Source of the DNA: Phycisphaerales bacterium
GTDB taxonomy: Bacteria; Planctomycetota; Phycisphaerae; Phycisphaerales; UBA1924
NCBI GenBank assembly: GCA_023382935.1
Contig: JAHDXL010000001.1
Location: forward strand, 345,003-409,002
Reading direction: 5' to 3'
DNA length: 64,000 bases
The translations under genes and the position numbers were made by a program. The notes under the pieces were generated by a model. That model was not told where the DNA came from, searched no databases, and saw only the letters and a program-made list of their open reading frames with translations. This document shows positions 1 through 8,128 of this stretch, piece after piece; the first letter of the stretch is position 1; every line of letters starts with the position of its first letter.

Positions 1-2
1 GC

Positions 3-779
3 TCGGCCCACCTCCAAATCGGAATCGAGCAACACTGGATCGAGACTACCGACATCACCCCCAAGAACGTCGAGCAGACCCTTCGCGACCTCGACGGAGT
101 CATCGTCCCCGGCGGCTTCGGCTCCCGCGGCGTCGAGGGCAAGATCCAGTGCGTGCGCCACTGCCGTCAGAATGCCCTGCCCTACCTGGGCATCTGCCTC
201 GGCTTCCAGGTCGCCGTCATCGAGTTCGCGCGCAACGTCCTAGGCATGGCCGATGCCTCCAGCACCGAGTTCAACCCCGCCTGCGAATCGGCCGTCATCA
301 GCGAGTTGCCGGAACAGAAGAAGATCGAAGGCCTCGGCGGCACCATGCGCCTCGGCGCCCAGGCTGTGCAAGTCGAACCCGGCACACTCGCACAGTTCCT
401 GTTCCAGGGTCGATCCAGCGTGACCGAGCGCTTCCGCCACCGCTACGAAGTCGACCCCCGCTACATCGAGCGGCTCGAGGCCAAGGGACTCGTGTTCAGC
501 GGACGCCATCCTTCGCAGCCCATCATGCAGATCCTCGAACTGCCCGACGCACCTGGCCCGGAGGGGCAGCCGTGGCACCCCTACTTCATCGGCGCCCAGT
601 TCCACCCCGAACTGACCAGCCGTCCGCTGCGCCCGCAGCCCCTGTTCATGGGCCTGATCGCCGCCGCCATCCGTCGCCGCTTCGAGAACGATGCCAAGAC
701 CTGGAACGACATCACCCGCCGCACCGAGATCAGACGCTGGCTGCGTCAGAACGTGAACAGCACCGAAGCGCGGGTGTAG
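3..779 (+). CDS. pyrG: CTP synthase, C-terminal glutaminase part (5' truncated by window edge)
   Basis: CTP synthase makes CTP from UTP, ATP and glutamine-derived ammonia, the last step of pyrimidine nucleotide synthesis in the cytoplasm. Only about the last 258 codons are present; the frame is open to the left edge, so the synthetase domain lies outside the window. Visible class I glutamine amidotransferase motifs are VPGGFGSRG, the nucleophile elbow GICLGFQ (the family usually has GICLGMQ) and the His-Glu pair in AQFHPEL. The C-terminus ends a little after this last motif, as is normal. The next gene is convergent and only 8 nt away. Identification is firm; nothing can be said about its promoter. 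Confidence 0.96.
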   Translation, partial: SAHLQIGIEQHWIETTDITPKNVEQTLRDLDGVIVPGGFGSRGVEGKIQCVRHCRQNALPYLGICLGFQVAVIEFARNVLGMADASSTEFNPACESAVISELPEQKKIEGLGGTMRLGAQAVQVEPGTLAQFLFQGRSSVTERFRHRYEVDPRYIERLEAKGLVFSGRHPSQPIMQILELPDAPGPEGQPWHPYFIGAQFHPELTSRPLRPQPLFMGLIAAAIRRRFENDAKTWNDITRRTEIRRWLRQNVNSTEARV

Positions 780-787
780 CGATCTGG

Positions 788-1459
788 CTAGTTCGTGGTC
801 CTGGATGGCGCAACTTTCCGCTCCATGTCCCCACGCAGCGTGCGTGCCGCGTCGAGCATGAGGCAAGCCGAAAAGCGATCCGGACGACCTCGCCCCACCA
901 TCGTCGCGTGCAGCAGCATCTCGGCGTGCACCCACGCCTCTTCCAGCCCGCACTCCCCGGCACAGATGGCAAACCCGTGCAGCGCCCAGGCGTGCGCCGT
1001 CGCGTTGTCGGGCTGCAGTTCCGCCACGTGCCAGCACGTCGCCTCCAGGCACCGCGCCCGTAACCCCGCGTCGCACCGGTCGATGGCCAGATCCCACAAC
1101 GCGTGCAGCGCGCCCAGTTCGATCTGCGTCCACAGTTCAATGCCCTGGTCATCTCGCCGGCACGTCAGCGGGCCGGAAGTCTCAATCTCCGGCGTTTCGC
1201 CGTCATCGAACAGCGCCCACCACAGCCGCACGTCCAGCGACTCCGTGTCCAACGGTTCCGGGCGAACACCCGACAACCGACCCAGCAGCGCCCGGTCGAT
1301 CACGCGCCGGTGCCCCAGTTCGTCCGAGAAGTTGCTCACCCATTCGACGACCTCTTCATGCGAAAAGCCGCCACGCACGAGCGGCGTTCCGCTCAGCACC
1401 CCTCCGGCCAGTCGCTCCAGCAGGTCGGCCCAGTCGTGTAACCGCGCGGTTGACATCAT
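788..1459 (-). CDS. Conserved hypothetical protein, 223 aa
   Basis: I do not recognise this 223-residue protein. It is acidic, rich in Trp, Leu and Cys, without a signal peptide or membrane segment, so probably cytoplasmic. The second half (ELQPDNATAHAWALHGFAI, then a helical CGLEEAWVHAEMLL stretch) resembles two tetratricopeptide-like helical hairpins, but this is only a visual impression. Two ATG codons are adjacent at the start (1459 and 1456) with no clear Shine-Dalgarno sequence. It is convergent with pyrG and divergent from the zinc-ribbon gene that starts 61 nt away. The absence of any better ORF over 670 nt and a sensible third-position GC bias support it as a real gene. Confidence 0.7.
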   Translation of the reverse strand: MMSTARLHDWADLLERLAGGVLSGTPLVRGGFSHEEVVEWVSNFSDELGHRRVIDRALLGRLSGVRPEPLDTESLDVRLWWALFDDGETPEIETSGPLTCRRDDQGIELWTQIELGALHALWDLAIDRCDAGLRARCLEATCWHVAELQPDNATAHAWALHGFAICAGECGLEEAWVHAEMLLHATMVGRGRPDRFSACLMLDAARTLRGDMERKVAPSRTTN

Positions 1460-1520
1460 GGATGTGATTCAGCGCAAGATGCTCTTCCATCGCCCGCCTC
1501 CCGACGGTAGGCTGAGCGCC

Positions 1521-1805
1521 ATGCCGCGTACGTTTCGGCGCGCCACCAGGGTTGATCTTGCACGCAGGCGGTGCCTCCGCTGCGGGTATGACGGCCCGGC
1601 CGTGCAGGACGGGTCGATCGAGTTCCTCTGCCCCCACTGCGGGCAGGATCTCTACGCCCGCCCGCCCCGCAGTTACCTCGAACTCGAGGGCATCCGCCGG
1701 GCCGAACCCGAACGCCCCCATCGCGTCGGCTTCCGGCGATGGGTTGCCTGGGTCGCTCGACTTTTCGGACGCGCCGGCGCCGCCGCCCGTTGGCCAAACG
1801 ACTGA
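1521..1805 (+). CDS. Small zinc-ribbon protein, 94 aa
   Basis: A 94-residue basic protein with two Cys pairs, CLRCGYD near residue 18 and CPHCGQDLY near residue 37, which would form a four-Cys zinc ribbon. The following YARPPRSYLELEG block is the sort of conserved tail seen after such ribbons in planctomycete proteins (my recollection, not searched). The C-terminus is Arg/Trp-rich and may be amphipathic. The reading frame is open much further upstream, but that part runs antisense through the neighbouring gene; the ATG at 1521 is the first one after that gene's start and directly precedes the conserved part. Function unknown; nucleic-acid or protein binding is possible. Confidence 0.68.
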   Translation: MPRTFRRATRVDLARRRCLRCGYDGPAVQDGSIEFLCPHCGQDLYARPPRSYLELEGIRRAEPERPHRVGFRRWVAWVARLFGRAGAAARWPND

Positions 1806-1922
1806 ATCTCTCCGGGTCGGTTTCCGATCGCCCCGGCTGTAGGACCGCACGCCGGCGCACGACTGCCTATTTGGCCAAAGTCACCTGGGCACCGCGACGA
1901 TCATTTCGGTCGTGGAGGCTTC

Positions 1923-2336
1923 ATGCGGCCGACCGGTCCCCTTTTCCACCCTGACAGTTCCGCTTCGGCTCCCCCGGGACACCGTGCCCACAACGATGCC
2001 GTGCATGCACCGGCGATTCGCCCGGAAGGACGCCAGTTCACCGCCGAACTGGACTTGGTCGAGTTTGACGAGCGCGGACGGGTGACGTCGACCTGGTCGG
2101 CCCGGGCCTGCTCGCTCAGCCGCTCCAACCTCGTCGTCCGCTCACGCCGGATGATCTACCGCCACACCCCGATCGGCGTGCTCATCCACCTGATCGACTC
2201 GACCCCCGTCCCGCTCTACGCGCGGGCATATCACTGCGACTACGACGGCGAAGGCATGTACAGGGTTGATCTCGACCTCCTGCCCCTTCCCGAGCACGGC
2301 CCGGTGGCCGCCTGGCTCAAGAGCATCAAGACCTGA
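1923..2336 (+). CDS. Hypothetical protein, possibly PilZ-like, 137 aa
   Basis: A 137-residue soluble protein of unknown function. After a disordered Pro/His-rich start of about 30 residues comes a beta-strand-rich segment (FTAELDLVEFDERGRVT, ARACSLSRSNLVVRSRRMIY, IGVLIHLID, YHCDYDGEGMYRVDLDLLP). The order of strands and the phrase ARACSLSRSNLVVRS recall a PilZ-type barrel (motif DxSxxG), but the Gly and the upstream RxxxR are missing, so this is a weak resemblance. GGAGG at 1914-1918 lies four bases before the ATG. The gene precedes panC by 44 nt on the same strand and could be co-transcribed. Confidence 0.6.
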   Translation: MRPTGPLFHPDSSASAPPGHRAHNDAVHAPAIRPEGRQFTAELDLVEFDERGRVTSTWSARACSLSRSNLVVRSRRMIYRHTPIGVLIHLIDSTPVPLYARAYHCDYDGEGMYRVDLDLLPLPEHGPVAAWLKSIKT

Positions 2337-2380
2337 AGCCGCCCATTGCTCGACCGCGCCAGCGGGACAACACTTCCCCC

Positions 2381-3202
2381 ATGCGCGTCTTGACCAGGGC
2401 GGCACAACTGGGCGGCGGTGGCGTGCTGGTGCCCACCATGGGCGCCCTGCACGAAGGACACCTCTCCCTCATCCGACTGGCCCGCACTGCCGCACCCGGC
2501 CCGGTGGTCGTGTCGGTGTTCGTCAATCCGACGCAGTTCAACGAACGCGCCGACTTCGAGCGCTATCCGCGCGACCTCGACCGCGATGTCGCCTTGGCGG
2601 GCAGCGCCGGGGCAGACGTCATCTTCGCACCGCAGGTCGATGAGGTGTACCCGCCCGGAATCCAGGTTCCGGTCCCCGCTTTGCCCAACGTGGCCACACG
2701 CCCGGGGCTTGAAGACGCCGGTCGCCCGGGACACTTCGCCGGCGTCTGCCAGGTAGTCTTGCGCCTTTTCGACCTGTGCCAACCCACTCATGCCGTCTTC
2801 GGCGAAAAAGACTGGCAGCAGTTGCAGGTGGTGCGCGCGTTGGTCGCCGCTCAGGCCCGCGATGTCACGATCGTGCCGCATCCCATCGTCCGCGAGCCCG
2901 ACGGGCTGGCCATGTCCAGCCGCAACGTGCTGCTCAACCCCGAGGCACGCCGCACGGCTCTGGTGCTGCGCCAGGCCCTGATCGAAGCAGCGCGCGTCGA
3001 GACGCCGAAGGCCGGTGAAGCCATCATGCGCCAGGTGCTCGATCGCCCCGGCATCGAGATCCAGTACGCGGTCATCCGCGACGCCGAAACGCTCGAAACG
3101 TGGTCCCCCGCCCGCCCCGGACGAGCGCTGGTGTGTGCCCGCGTCGGCGACGTCCGCCTGCTGGACAACCACGCTTGGCCGGAGCGCGATCCCGGCCATT
3201 GA
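2381..3202 (+). CDS. panC: Pantothenate synthetase (pantoate-beta-alanine ligase)
   Basis: Joins pantoate and beta-alanine with ATP to form pantothenate, the coenzyme A precursor. The 273-residue length fits the family (about 280). Visible motifs: PTMGALHEGH at residues 18-27, containing the HxGH nucleotidyl-binding signature; FVNPTQF; the FGEKDWQQLQ block; and AMSSRN, which holds the KMSKS-equivalent region. The start at 2381 leaves only 15 residues before the PTMG motif, so it cannot be much shorter; no strong ribosome binding site is seen. Neighbouring panB or panD genes are absent here. The next gene, gcvT, follows on the same strand after 100 nt with its own good Shine-Dalgarno sequence. 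Confidence 0.95.
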   Translation: MRVLTRAAQLGGGGVLVPTMGALHEGHLSLIRLARTAAPGPVVVSVFVNPTQFNERADFERYPRDLDRDVALAGSAGADVIFAPQVDEVYPPGIQVPVPALPNVATRPGLEDAGRPGHFAGVCQVVLRLFDLCQPTHAVFGEKDWQQLQVVRALVAAQARDVTIVPHPIVREPDGLAMSSRNVLLNPEARRTALVLRQALIEAARVETPKAGEAIMRQVLDRPGIEIQYAVIRDAETLETWSPARPGRALVCARVGDVRLLDNHAWPERDPGH

Positions 3203-3302
3203 CGCGCCGCCGGCGCCTACCCTGCTCAATGCACGCCCCTGCGGCGTGTCTGAACAGCAAGCAGATCGCCCCGGAGGGGCGAAGTACCCTGGAGGCTTCG
3301 CG

Positions 3303-4427
3303 GTGCACCAGACTCCCCTTCACGACTTCCATGCCAGGCACGGCGCCCACTTCGTCGAGTTCGCAGGCTGGAACATGCCCATCCGCTACGCGGGCATTCA
3401 GGAAGAGCACCTCCAGGTCCGTCGCTCCGGCGGCATCTTCGACGTCTCCCACATGGGCCGCGTGGCCATAACCGGGCTGCACGCCAAGCGCCTGCTCGAA
3501 CATGTGTGCTCACGCCGCATCGGCGACATGAAGGCCGGGCAGTGCCGCTACTCGCTCGTCTGCAACGATCGCGGCGGCATCCGCGACGACGTCATCGTCA
3601 TGCGACAGGATGAGGACGAGTTCCTCGTCGTCGTCAACGCCTCCAACCGCGAAAAACTGCTCGCGCACTTCGAGCAGGTCCGCGAGAAGTGCGGGTGGAA
3701 GGTCAAGATCCATGATCAGACGCTCGACACGGCCATGGTCGCCCTCCAGGGTCCCAGGGTCATGGACCGCATCGCCAGGGTCTCCTCCGAAATCCCCACG
3801 CTCAAACGCTACCGCTTCACCACCAAGAACCTCCTCGTGATGAAACTGATCGTCAGCCGCACCGGCTACACCGGCGAGGACGGCGTCGAAGTCATCCTCC
3901 CCGCCAAGGCCGTTCCCATGGCCATGAAACTCTTGCTCGCCGACGTCAAGATGGACGGGCCGGACGCGGAACTGCGCCCCATCGGGCTGGGCGCCCGCGA
4001 CACGCTGCGCCTCGAGGCCGGCATGCCGCTCTACGGGCACGAACTCGGCGAAGACATCAACGCCCTGGAAACTGGTCTCGACTTCGCCATCGCGATGGAC
4101 AAGAGCGTCGAGAAGGACGGGCAGATGTTCATCGGGCAGGAGGCCCTTCTCAAGACTCAGAACTCCGGCGGGCCCGCGCGCAAACTCGTCGGCATCTCGT
4201 GCCAGGGTCGGCGCACCCCGCGCCAGCACATGCCCATCAGGATCGGCAATGCGACCGTGGGCGAAGTGACCAGCGGATGCCTGAGCCCGACGCTCGACCG
4301 CCCCATCGCGATGGGCTTCGTCGCCATCGCCCACGCCGAGCCGGGCACCAGGCTGACCATCGACTCCGGCAAGGCGCTCATCGAAGGCCAGGTCGTGCCC
4401 CTGCCGTTCTACAAGGCCGCAAAATAG
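3303..4427 (+). CDS. gcvT: Glycine cleavage system aminomethyltransferase (T protein)
   Basis: T protein transfers the methylene group from aminomethylated H protein to tetrahydrofolate, releasing ammonia. The 374-residue product has the expected T-protein start (TPLHDFHARHGAHFVEFAGW), the FDVSHMGR block, and TGYTGEDGVEV in the folate-binding region, followed by GLGARDTLRLEAGMPLYGHEL. I chose the GTG at 3303 because GGAGG at 3291-3295 lies seven bases upstream and the conserved N-terminus begins directly after it; the longer frame from 3015 only overlaps panC. Genes for H, P and L proteins are not in the window, so gcvT is unlinked from its partners here. Confidence 0.95.
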   Translation: MHQTPLHDFHARHGAHFVEFAGWNMPIRYAGIQEEHLQVRRSGGIFDVSHMGRVAITGLHAKRLLEHVCSRRIGDMKAGQCRYSLVCNDRGGIRDDVIVMRQDEDEFLVVVNASNREKLLAHFEQVREKCGWKVKIHDQTLDTAMVALQGPRVMDRIARVSSEIPTLKRYRFTTKNLLVMKLIVSRTGYTGEDGVEVILPAKAVPMAMKLLLADVKMDGPDAELRPIGLGARDTLRLEAGMPLYGHELGEDINALETGLDFAIAMDKSVEKDGQMFIGQEALLKTQNSGGPARKLVGISCQGRRTPRQHMPIRIGNATVGEVTSGCLSPTLDRPIAMGFVAIAHAEPGTRLTIDSGKALIEGQVVPLPFYKAAK

Positions 4428-4507
4428 CGTGGCAACAGCCTCGGCTCCATCGTGTCGGCAGCCTCGTCATCAGGGTTGCTGCGATTGGCTCGCAGCCTGA
4501 CCAACCC

Positions 4508-4540
4508 CAGCAGCGTCCGAAGACGAACAACGCCGGCGCC
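4508..4540 (-). repeat. Dispersed intergenic hairpin repeat, copy 1
   Basis: Read on the minus strand this is one of five related copies built around GTCCG-tctt-CGGAC flanked by GCCGG and GCTGCTG. Here the left arm has diverged (GTTCG). It lies between the ends of gcvT and oxyR. Similarity to the copy at 62028 extends further, to about 4469. Confidence 0.6.
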
Positions 4541-4547
4541 TCACCCC

Positions 4548-5453
4548 TCACGCGCCGGCACGCTCGACCAGCGCGCGCAGGTGTTCGGTCGCCAGCCGCA
4601 TGAAGCGATCTCCCAGCGCCGGCCTTGACCGTCCCACCCGCCACAGCAGGGCGATCTCACGCGACGGCTGCGGGCGAGTCACTCGCAGGTACGCCAGACC
4701 CGGCGCCGCGTCACACGCCGCCGCCATCGCCGGCACCAGCGCGACTCCCATCGACAATCGCACAAGTTCGAGCACGGTGCTCAGTTGCGTGGCCCGACAC
4801 GTCACCTGGGGCCTCACCCCGGCGCGCGCACAGAACGCCCCGATCTGCTCGCCCAGGCAATGCATATCGCTGAGGCTGACCGCCGCTTCCTCGCGCAGTT
4901 CGGAAAGCCGCATCCGCCCGTCACCGGCCAGAGCATGTCCCGCGGGAACCACCACCAGCAGCCGCTCGCGCCCGATCACCTGCACCTCGACCAGCGCATG
5001 GTCGATGGGTGTGCTCGTGATGGCCACATCAAGTTCGGTGTCGACCACCGCCTCGACCAGCCGCTCGGTCAGATCCTCGCGCACCACCAGTTCGCACCCC
5101 GGCGCCTCGACGTGCAACGACGCCAGCACCGGCGGCAGCAGGTACGGAGCAATCGTCGGAATCGCGCCGATGACCAGCCTCCCTCCGCCCCCCGCCACTT
5201 CCGCCCGCAGGTTCTCAGCCGTCTCGCGCACCTCCGCCAAGATCCGCTGGGCCCGTGGCAGCAGCGCCCGCCCCGCATCGGTCAGCACCACCCCGCGCCC
5301 GAGCCGGTCAAACAGCGCGACGCCAAGCGTCTCCTCGAGCTTGCGAATCTGCTGCGACAGCGAAGGCTGCGCCACGTGACAGCGCCGCGCCGCCAGCGTC
5401 ATCGAACCCGCCTCCGCGGCTGCCACGAAGTACCGGAGTTGATGCAGTTCCAT
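4548..5453 (-). CDS. oxyR: LysR-family hydrogen peroxide sensor OxyR
   Basis: A 301-residue LysR-type regulator. The N-terminal winged helix-turn-helix covers residues 1-60 (MELHQLRYF...SLSQQIRKLEETLG...LTDAGRALLP). The decisive evidence is the redox pair: Cys199 and Cys208 (HCLGEQIGAFC), which fall at exactly the residue numbers and spacing of the peroxide-sensing disulfide pair known from E. coli OxyR. It is divergent from a catalase gene, the classical target. Peroxide would oxidise the pair and turn the protein into an activator of the catalase gene. A perfect palindrome with the outer bases of the OxyR half-site overlaps its own start codon, so autoregulation is likely. ATG at 5453 has AGGA seven bases upstream. 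Confidence 0.95.
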   Translation of the reverse strand: MELHQLRYFVAAAEAGSMTLAARRCHVAQPSLSQQIRKLEETLGVALFDRLGRGVVLTDAGRALLPRAQRILAEVRETAENLRAEVAGGGGRLVIGAIPTIAPYLLPPVLASLHVEAPGCELVVREDLTERLVEAVVDTELDVAITSTPIDHALVEVQVIGRERLLVVVPAGHALAGDGRMRLSELREEAAVSLSDMHCLGEQIGAFCARAGVRPQVTCRATQLSTVLELVRLSMGVALVPAMAAACDAAPGLAYLRVTRPQPSREIALLWRVGRSRPALGDRFMRLATEHLRALVERAGA

Positions 5454-5468
5454 AGGAACATCCTATGG
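5450..5468. promoter_or_regulatory. 19-bp perfect palindrome at oxyR start, candidate OxyR site
   Basis: CCATAGGA-ACA-TCCTATGG. It contains ATAG-N7-CTAT (5452-5466), matching the outer bases and spacing of the E. coli OxyR half-site. A much weaker copy (ATGG-N7-GTCT, 5474-5488) follows after the expected seven bases. The palindrome also covers the oxyR start codon and its AGGA ribosome binding site, so a translational hairpin is an alternative reading. Confidence 0.6.
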
Positions 5469-5578
5469 GTGTCATGGGCCGAAAGTCTCTTTTGACTCTC
5501 ACCTCTCCTGTGTGCGCCCAGATACGCTTCTCGTCGCCGCCGATCCGGGAACTGGCCATTTCTCAGGGAGACTCCACT

Positions 5579-7099
5579 ATGACAAACCAGAACGCCTCGG
5601 GCAACTGCCCCATCCTCACCACCGCCGAGGGCGCACCCATCGCCCGCCAGCACGCCCTGACCGCCGGTCCGCGCGGGCCCCTGCTCATGCAGGACGTCCA
5701 ACTCCTCGAACAGATGCAGCACTTCAACCGCGAGCGCATCCCCGAGCGCGTCGTCCACGCCAAGGGATCGGGCGCCTACGGCACCTTCACCGTCACCCAC
5801 GACATCACCCGCTACACCAAGGCCTCCATCTTCAGCAGGATCGGCAAGCAGACCGAGTGCTTCCTCCGCTTCAGCACCGTCGCCGGAGAACGCGGCGCCG
5901 CCGACGCCGAACGCGACGTCCGCGGATTTGCCGTCAAGTTCTACACCGACCAGGGCAACTGGGACATGGTCGGCAACAACACTCCCGTGTTCTTCGTCCG
6001 CGACCCCTACAAGTTCGCCAACTTCATCCACACCCAGAAGCGCGAACCCCAGTCCAACCTGCGCAGCAATGACATGCAGTGGGACTTCTGGAGCCAGTGC
6101 CCCGAAAGCCTCCACCAGGTCACCATTCTCTTCTCCGACCGCGGCATCCCCGCCTCCTACCGCCACCTCAACGGCTACGGCAGCCACACCTATTCACTCA
6201 TCAACTCCAGCGGCGATCGCGTCTGGTGCAAGTTCCACTTCAAGACCAACCAGGGAATCAAGAACTGGATGGACGATGACGCCGCCAAGATCATCGGCCA
6301 CGACCGCGAGAGCCACCAGCGCGACCTCTTCAACTCCATCGCCTCCGGGCAGTTCCCCAGTTGGACGCTCAAGATCCAGGTGATGACCCAGCAGCAGGCA
6401 GACGCCTGGTCGGCCCGCACCGGTTGGAACCCCTTCGACCTGACCAAGGTCTGGCCCCACGCCGACTTCCCGCTCATCGAGGTCGGACAGATGGTGCTCA
6501 ACCGCAATCCCGACAACTACCACGCCGAGGTCGAGCAGGCCGCCTTCAAGCCCAGCGCCCTCGTCCCAGGCATCGGGCCCAGTCCCGACAAGATGCTCCA
6601 GGCCCGCCTCATGTCCTACGCCGACACCCACCTGCATCGCGTTGGCGTCAACCACCACCAGATCCCCGTCAACAAGCCGCGCTGCCCCGTCATGCACTAC
6701 ATGCGCGACGGGCAGGGCGCCACCGCCGAGACCTATGGCTCGGCCCCCAACTACTGGCCCAACACCCACGCCGGAGCCCCCATGCCCAGCGAAAAGTTCA
6801 GCGACCCCACCTGGGATCTCGGGCAGGCGGTGGTCGATCGATACGACTCAACGCTCGACCACGATGACTTCACGCAGGCCGGCAACCTCTACCGCATGTT
6901 CGACGACGCCCACCGCGACCGCCTGACCACGCGCATCGCCGACGCGCTCGGCACGGCCCGCAGGGATATCCAGATGCTCCAGGTCTGCCACTTCTTCCGC
7001 GCCGACCCGGACTATGGACGACGAGTGGCCTCGAAACTCAAGATCGACCTCAACGCTCTGCCCGCCGGCCACCCCGTCCCGGCCTCGCATGCCCTCTGA
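5579..7099 (+). CDS. katA: Monofunctional heme catalase
   Basis: Splits hydrogen peroxide into water and oxygen. The 506-residue length matches small-subunit catalases. Catalytic residues are all visible: distal His60 (RVVHAKGSGAYG), Asn133 (DMVGNNTPVFFVRD) and the proximal heme ligand Tyr347 (RLMSYADTHLHR). There is no signal peptide, so it acts in the cytoplasm. I chose the ATG at 5579 because AGGGAG at 5565-5570 is eight bases upstream and the usual catalase N-terminus (LTTAEGAPI) follows; the longer frame from 5465 would run through the regulatory region. Divergent oxyR and the palindrome 110 nt upstream suggest peroxide-induced transcription. A strong intrinsic terminator follows. Confidence 0.98.
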   Translation: MTNQNASGNCPILTTAEGAPIARQHALTAGPRGPLLMQDVQLLEQMQHFNRERIPERVVHAKGSGAYGTFTVTHDITRYTKASIFSRIGKQTECFLRFSTVAGERGAADAERDVRGFAVKFYTDQGNWDMVGNNTPVFFVRDPYKFANFIHTQKREPQSNLRSNDMQWDFWSQCPESLHQVTILFSDRGIPASYRHLNGYGSHTYSLINSSGDRVWCKFHFKTNQGIKNWMDDDAAKIIGHDRESHQRDLFNSIASGQFPSWTLKIQVMTQQQADAWSARTGWNPFDLTKVWPHADFPLIEVGQMVLNRNPDNYHAEVEQAAFKPSALVPGIGPSPDKMLQARLMSYADTHLHRVGVNHHQIPVNKPRCPVMHYMRDGQGATAETYGSAPNYWPNTHAGAPMPSEKFSDPTWDLGQAVVDRYDSTLDHDDFTQAGNLYRMFDDAHRDRLTTRIADALGTARRDIQMLQVCHFFRADPDYGRRVASKLKIDLNALPAGHPVPASHAL

Positions 7100-7165
7100 A
7101 CTCTCCCACAACAACGGAGCCATTGGTCGATTCCGCCCCCCGGAACGAACCTGGCTCCGACACGG

Positions 7166-7194
7166 GCGCGGCCTCCGGGCCGCGCTTGTTTTTT
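7166..7194 (+). terminator. Intrinsic terminator after katA
   Basis: Perfect 8-bp stem GCGCGGCC / GGCCGCGC with a TCCG loop, then TTGTTTTTT. It sits 67 nt after the katA stop. Confidence 0.85.
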
Positions 7195-7289
7195 CTCGCG
7201 CTTCGGCCCGATCCGCGCCTCCCTCCCGCTCAGATCCGGTCGCACTCCCGTCCACACGAATACACTGAGCCGCCGGGAAACCGGCTCCA

Positions 7290-7376
7290 GGTGCGGTGGC
7301 CGAGCGGTTGAAGGCACACGACTTGAAATCGTGCAGACCCGCAAGGGTCTCGTGGGTTCGAATCCCACCCGTACCG
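7290..7376 (+). tRNA. tRNA-Ser (UGA)
   Basis: An 87-nt class II tRNA with a long variable arm. The acceptor stem GGTGCGG pairs with CCGTACC (one G-T) and G7376 is the discriminator base. The anticodon stem CACGA/TCGTG encloses the loop CTTGAAA with anticodon TGA at 7324-7326. The T arm carries GTTCGAATC. The CCA end is not encoded. It reads UCA and related serine codons. Confidence 0.97.
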
Positions 7377-7534
7377 TTCTGCAACGCCCGAAGGCAACGG
7401 CCGGCGGATCCAAACTTCATCCCCTCCCGACGCAACCCCACCAAACAGCGGGATTGGCGCGTCTGAAGCCGGCGGTAGGCTCCACAGCGTCGGCATCGTT
7501 GCCGGCCACGCCACCCTTTCCGGAGGATTGAAAG

Positions 7535-7957
7535 ATGAGTAACTGGATCTGGGCTCTCGCGCCCGTCGCCGCCGCCGCAGGGCTGGCCGCGGCCGATGTC
7601 TACAACGTCACTCTTCAGGGCATGAACTTCGTCTACAACGGACAGGCCAATATGAACATCGACCTGACCATCAACGCCGGCGACACCGTGCGCTGGACGT
7701 GGGTCTCCGGCTTTCACAACGTCGTGTCCGGTCTGCCGGGCGATCCCGGGGCCGGCGATCTATTCTCTTCCGGTCTGCCCACCGGCACGATCGGCACCGT
7801 GTTCGAGCACACCTTCCACGATCTCGGACTCTTCGACTACCACTGCCAGATTCACGGCTCGATGGGCATGATCTCCCAGGTCAACGTGGTCCCCGCGCCG
7901 CTCTCGCTCTCGCTGCTCGCACCCCTCGGCCTGCTCGCGACGCGCCGCCGTCGGTAG
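7535..7957 (+). CDS. Secreted plastocyanin-like cupredoxin with PEP-CTERM-like tail
   Basis: A 140-residue blue-copper type protein. Residues 1-20 form a signal peptide (WIWALAPVAAAAGLAAA). The type 1 copper ligands are visible: His61 (GFHNVV), Cys104, His107 and Met112 (YHCQIHGSMGM), with C-x2-H-x4-M spacing as in plastocyanin. The last 22 residues (VPAP, hydrophobic stretch, RRRR) look like a PEP-CTERM type sorting signal with A instead of E. It probably carries electrons or copper outside the inner membrane and is processed at its C-terminus. GGAGG at 7522-7526 is eight bases before the ATG. It stands alone between tRNA-Ser and a convergent metal-pump gene. Confidence 0.85.
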   Translation: MSNWIWALAPVAAAAGLAAADVYNVTLQGMNFVYNGQANMNIDLTINAGDTVRWTWVSGFHNVVSGLPGDPGAGDLFSSGLPTGTIGTVFEHTFHDLGLFDYHCQIHGSMGMISQVNVVPAPLSLSLLAPLGLLATRRRR

Positions 7958-8065
7958 TCCCTTTCGGTGCGATCCACGCTGCTGCAAACGAGGGGCCGGG
8001 CGGGCAACCACGGGTTCTCGCCCGCCTCTCCCTCGCTCGCCGATGCGCATTGATCCGATGACGGA

Positions 8066-8118
8066 TGCCACGCCTGGACCAAGTCTTTGAGGCACCGCGC
8101 GCCGTCTGCCTCCGCAAA
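8066..8118. terminator. Hairpin between convergent genes, shares TGCCACGCCT block
   Basis: TTTGAGGCA (8086-8094) pairs imperfectly with TGCCT..CAAA (8107-8118) between the ends of the cupredoxin and CDF genes. The preceding 20 bases beginning TGCCACGCCT closely match those at 52194, which also lie between convergent genes. There is no T tract, so a bidirectional terminator role is inferred from position. Confidence 0.45.
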
Positions 8119-8128
8119 CTCGACCGCC

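Noticed and set aside
5492-5528. TTGACT...TACGCT as a sigma-70 promoter for katA
   Set aside because: The spacer is 25 bases, far from the usual 17, so the pair is not a credible promoter on its own.
5465-5578. Longer catalase starting at 5465
   Set aside because: The extra residues do not look like catalase and overlap the regulatory palindrome; the ATG at 5579 has a proper ribosome binding site.
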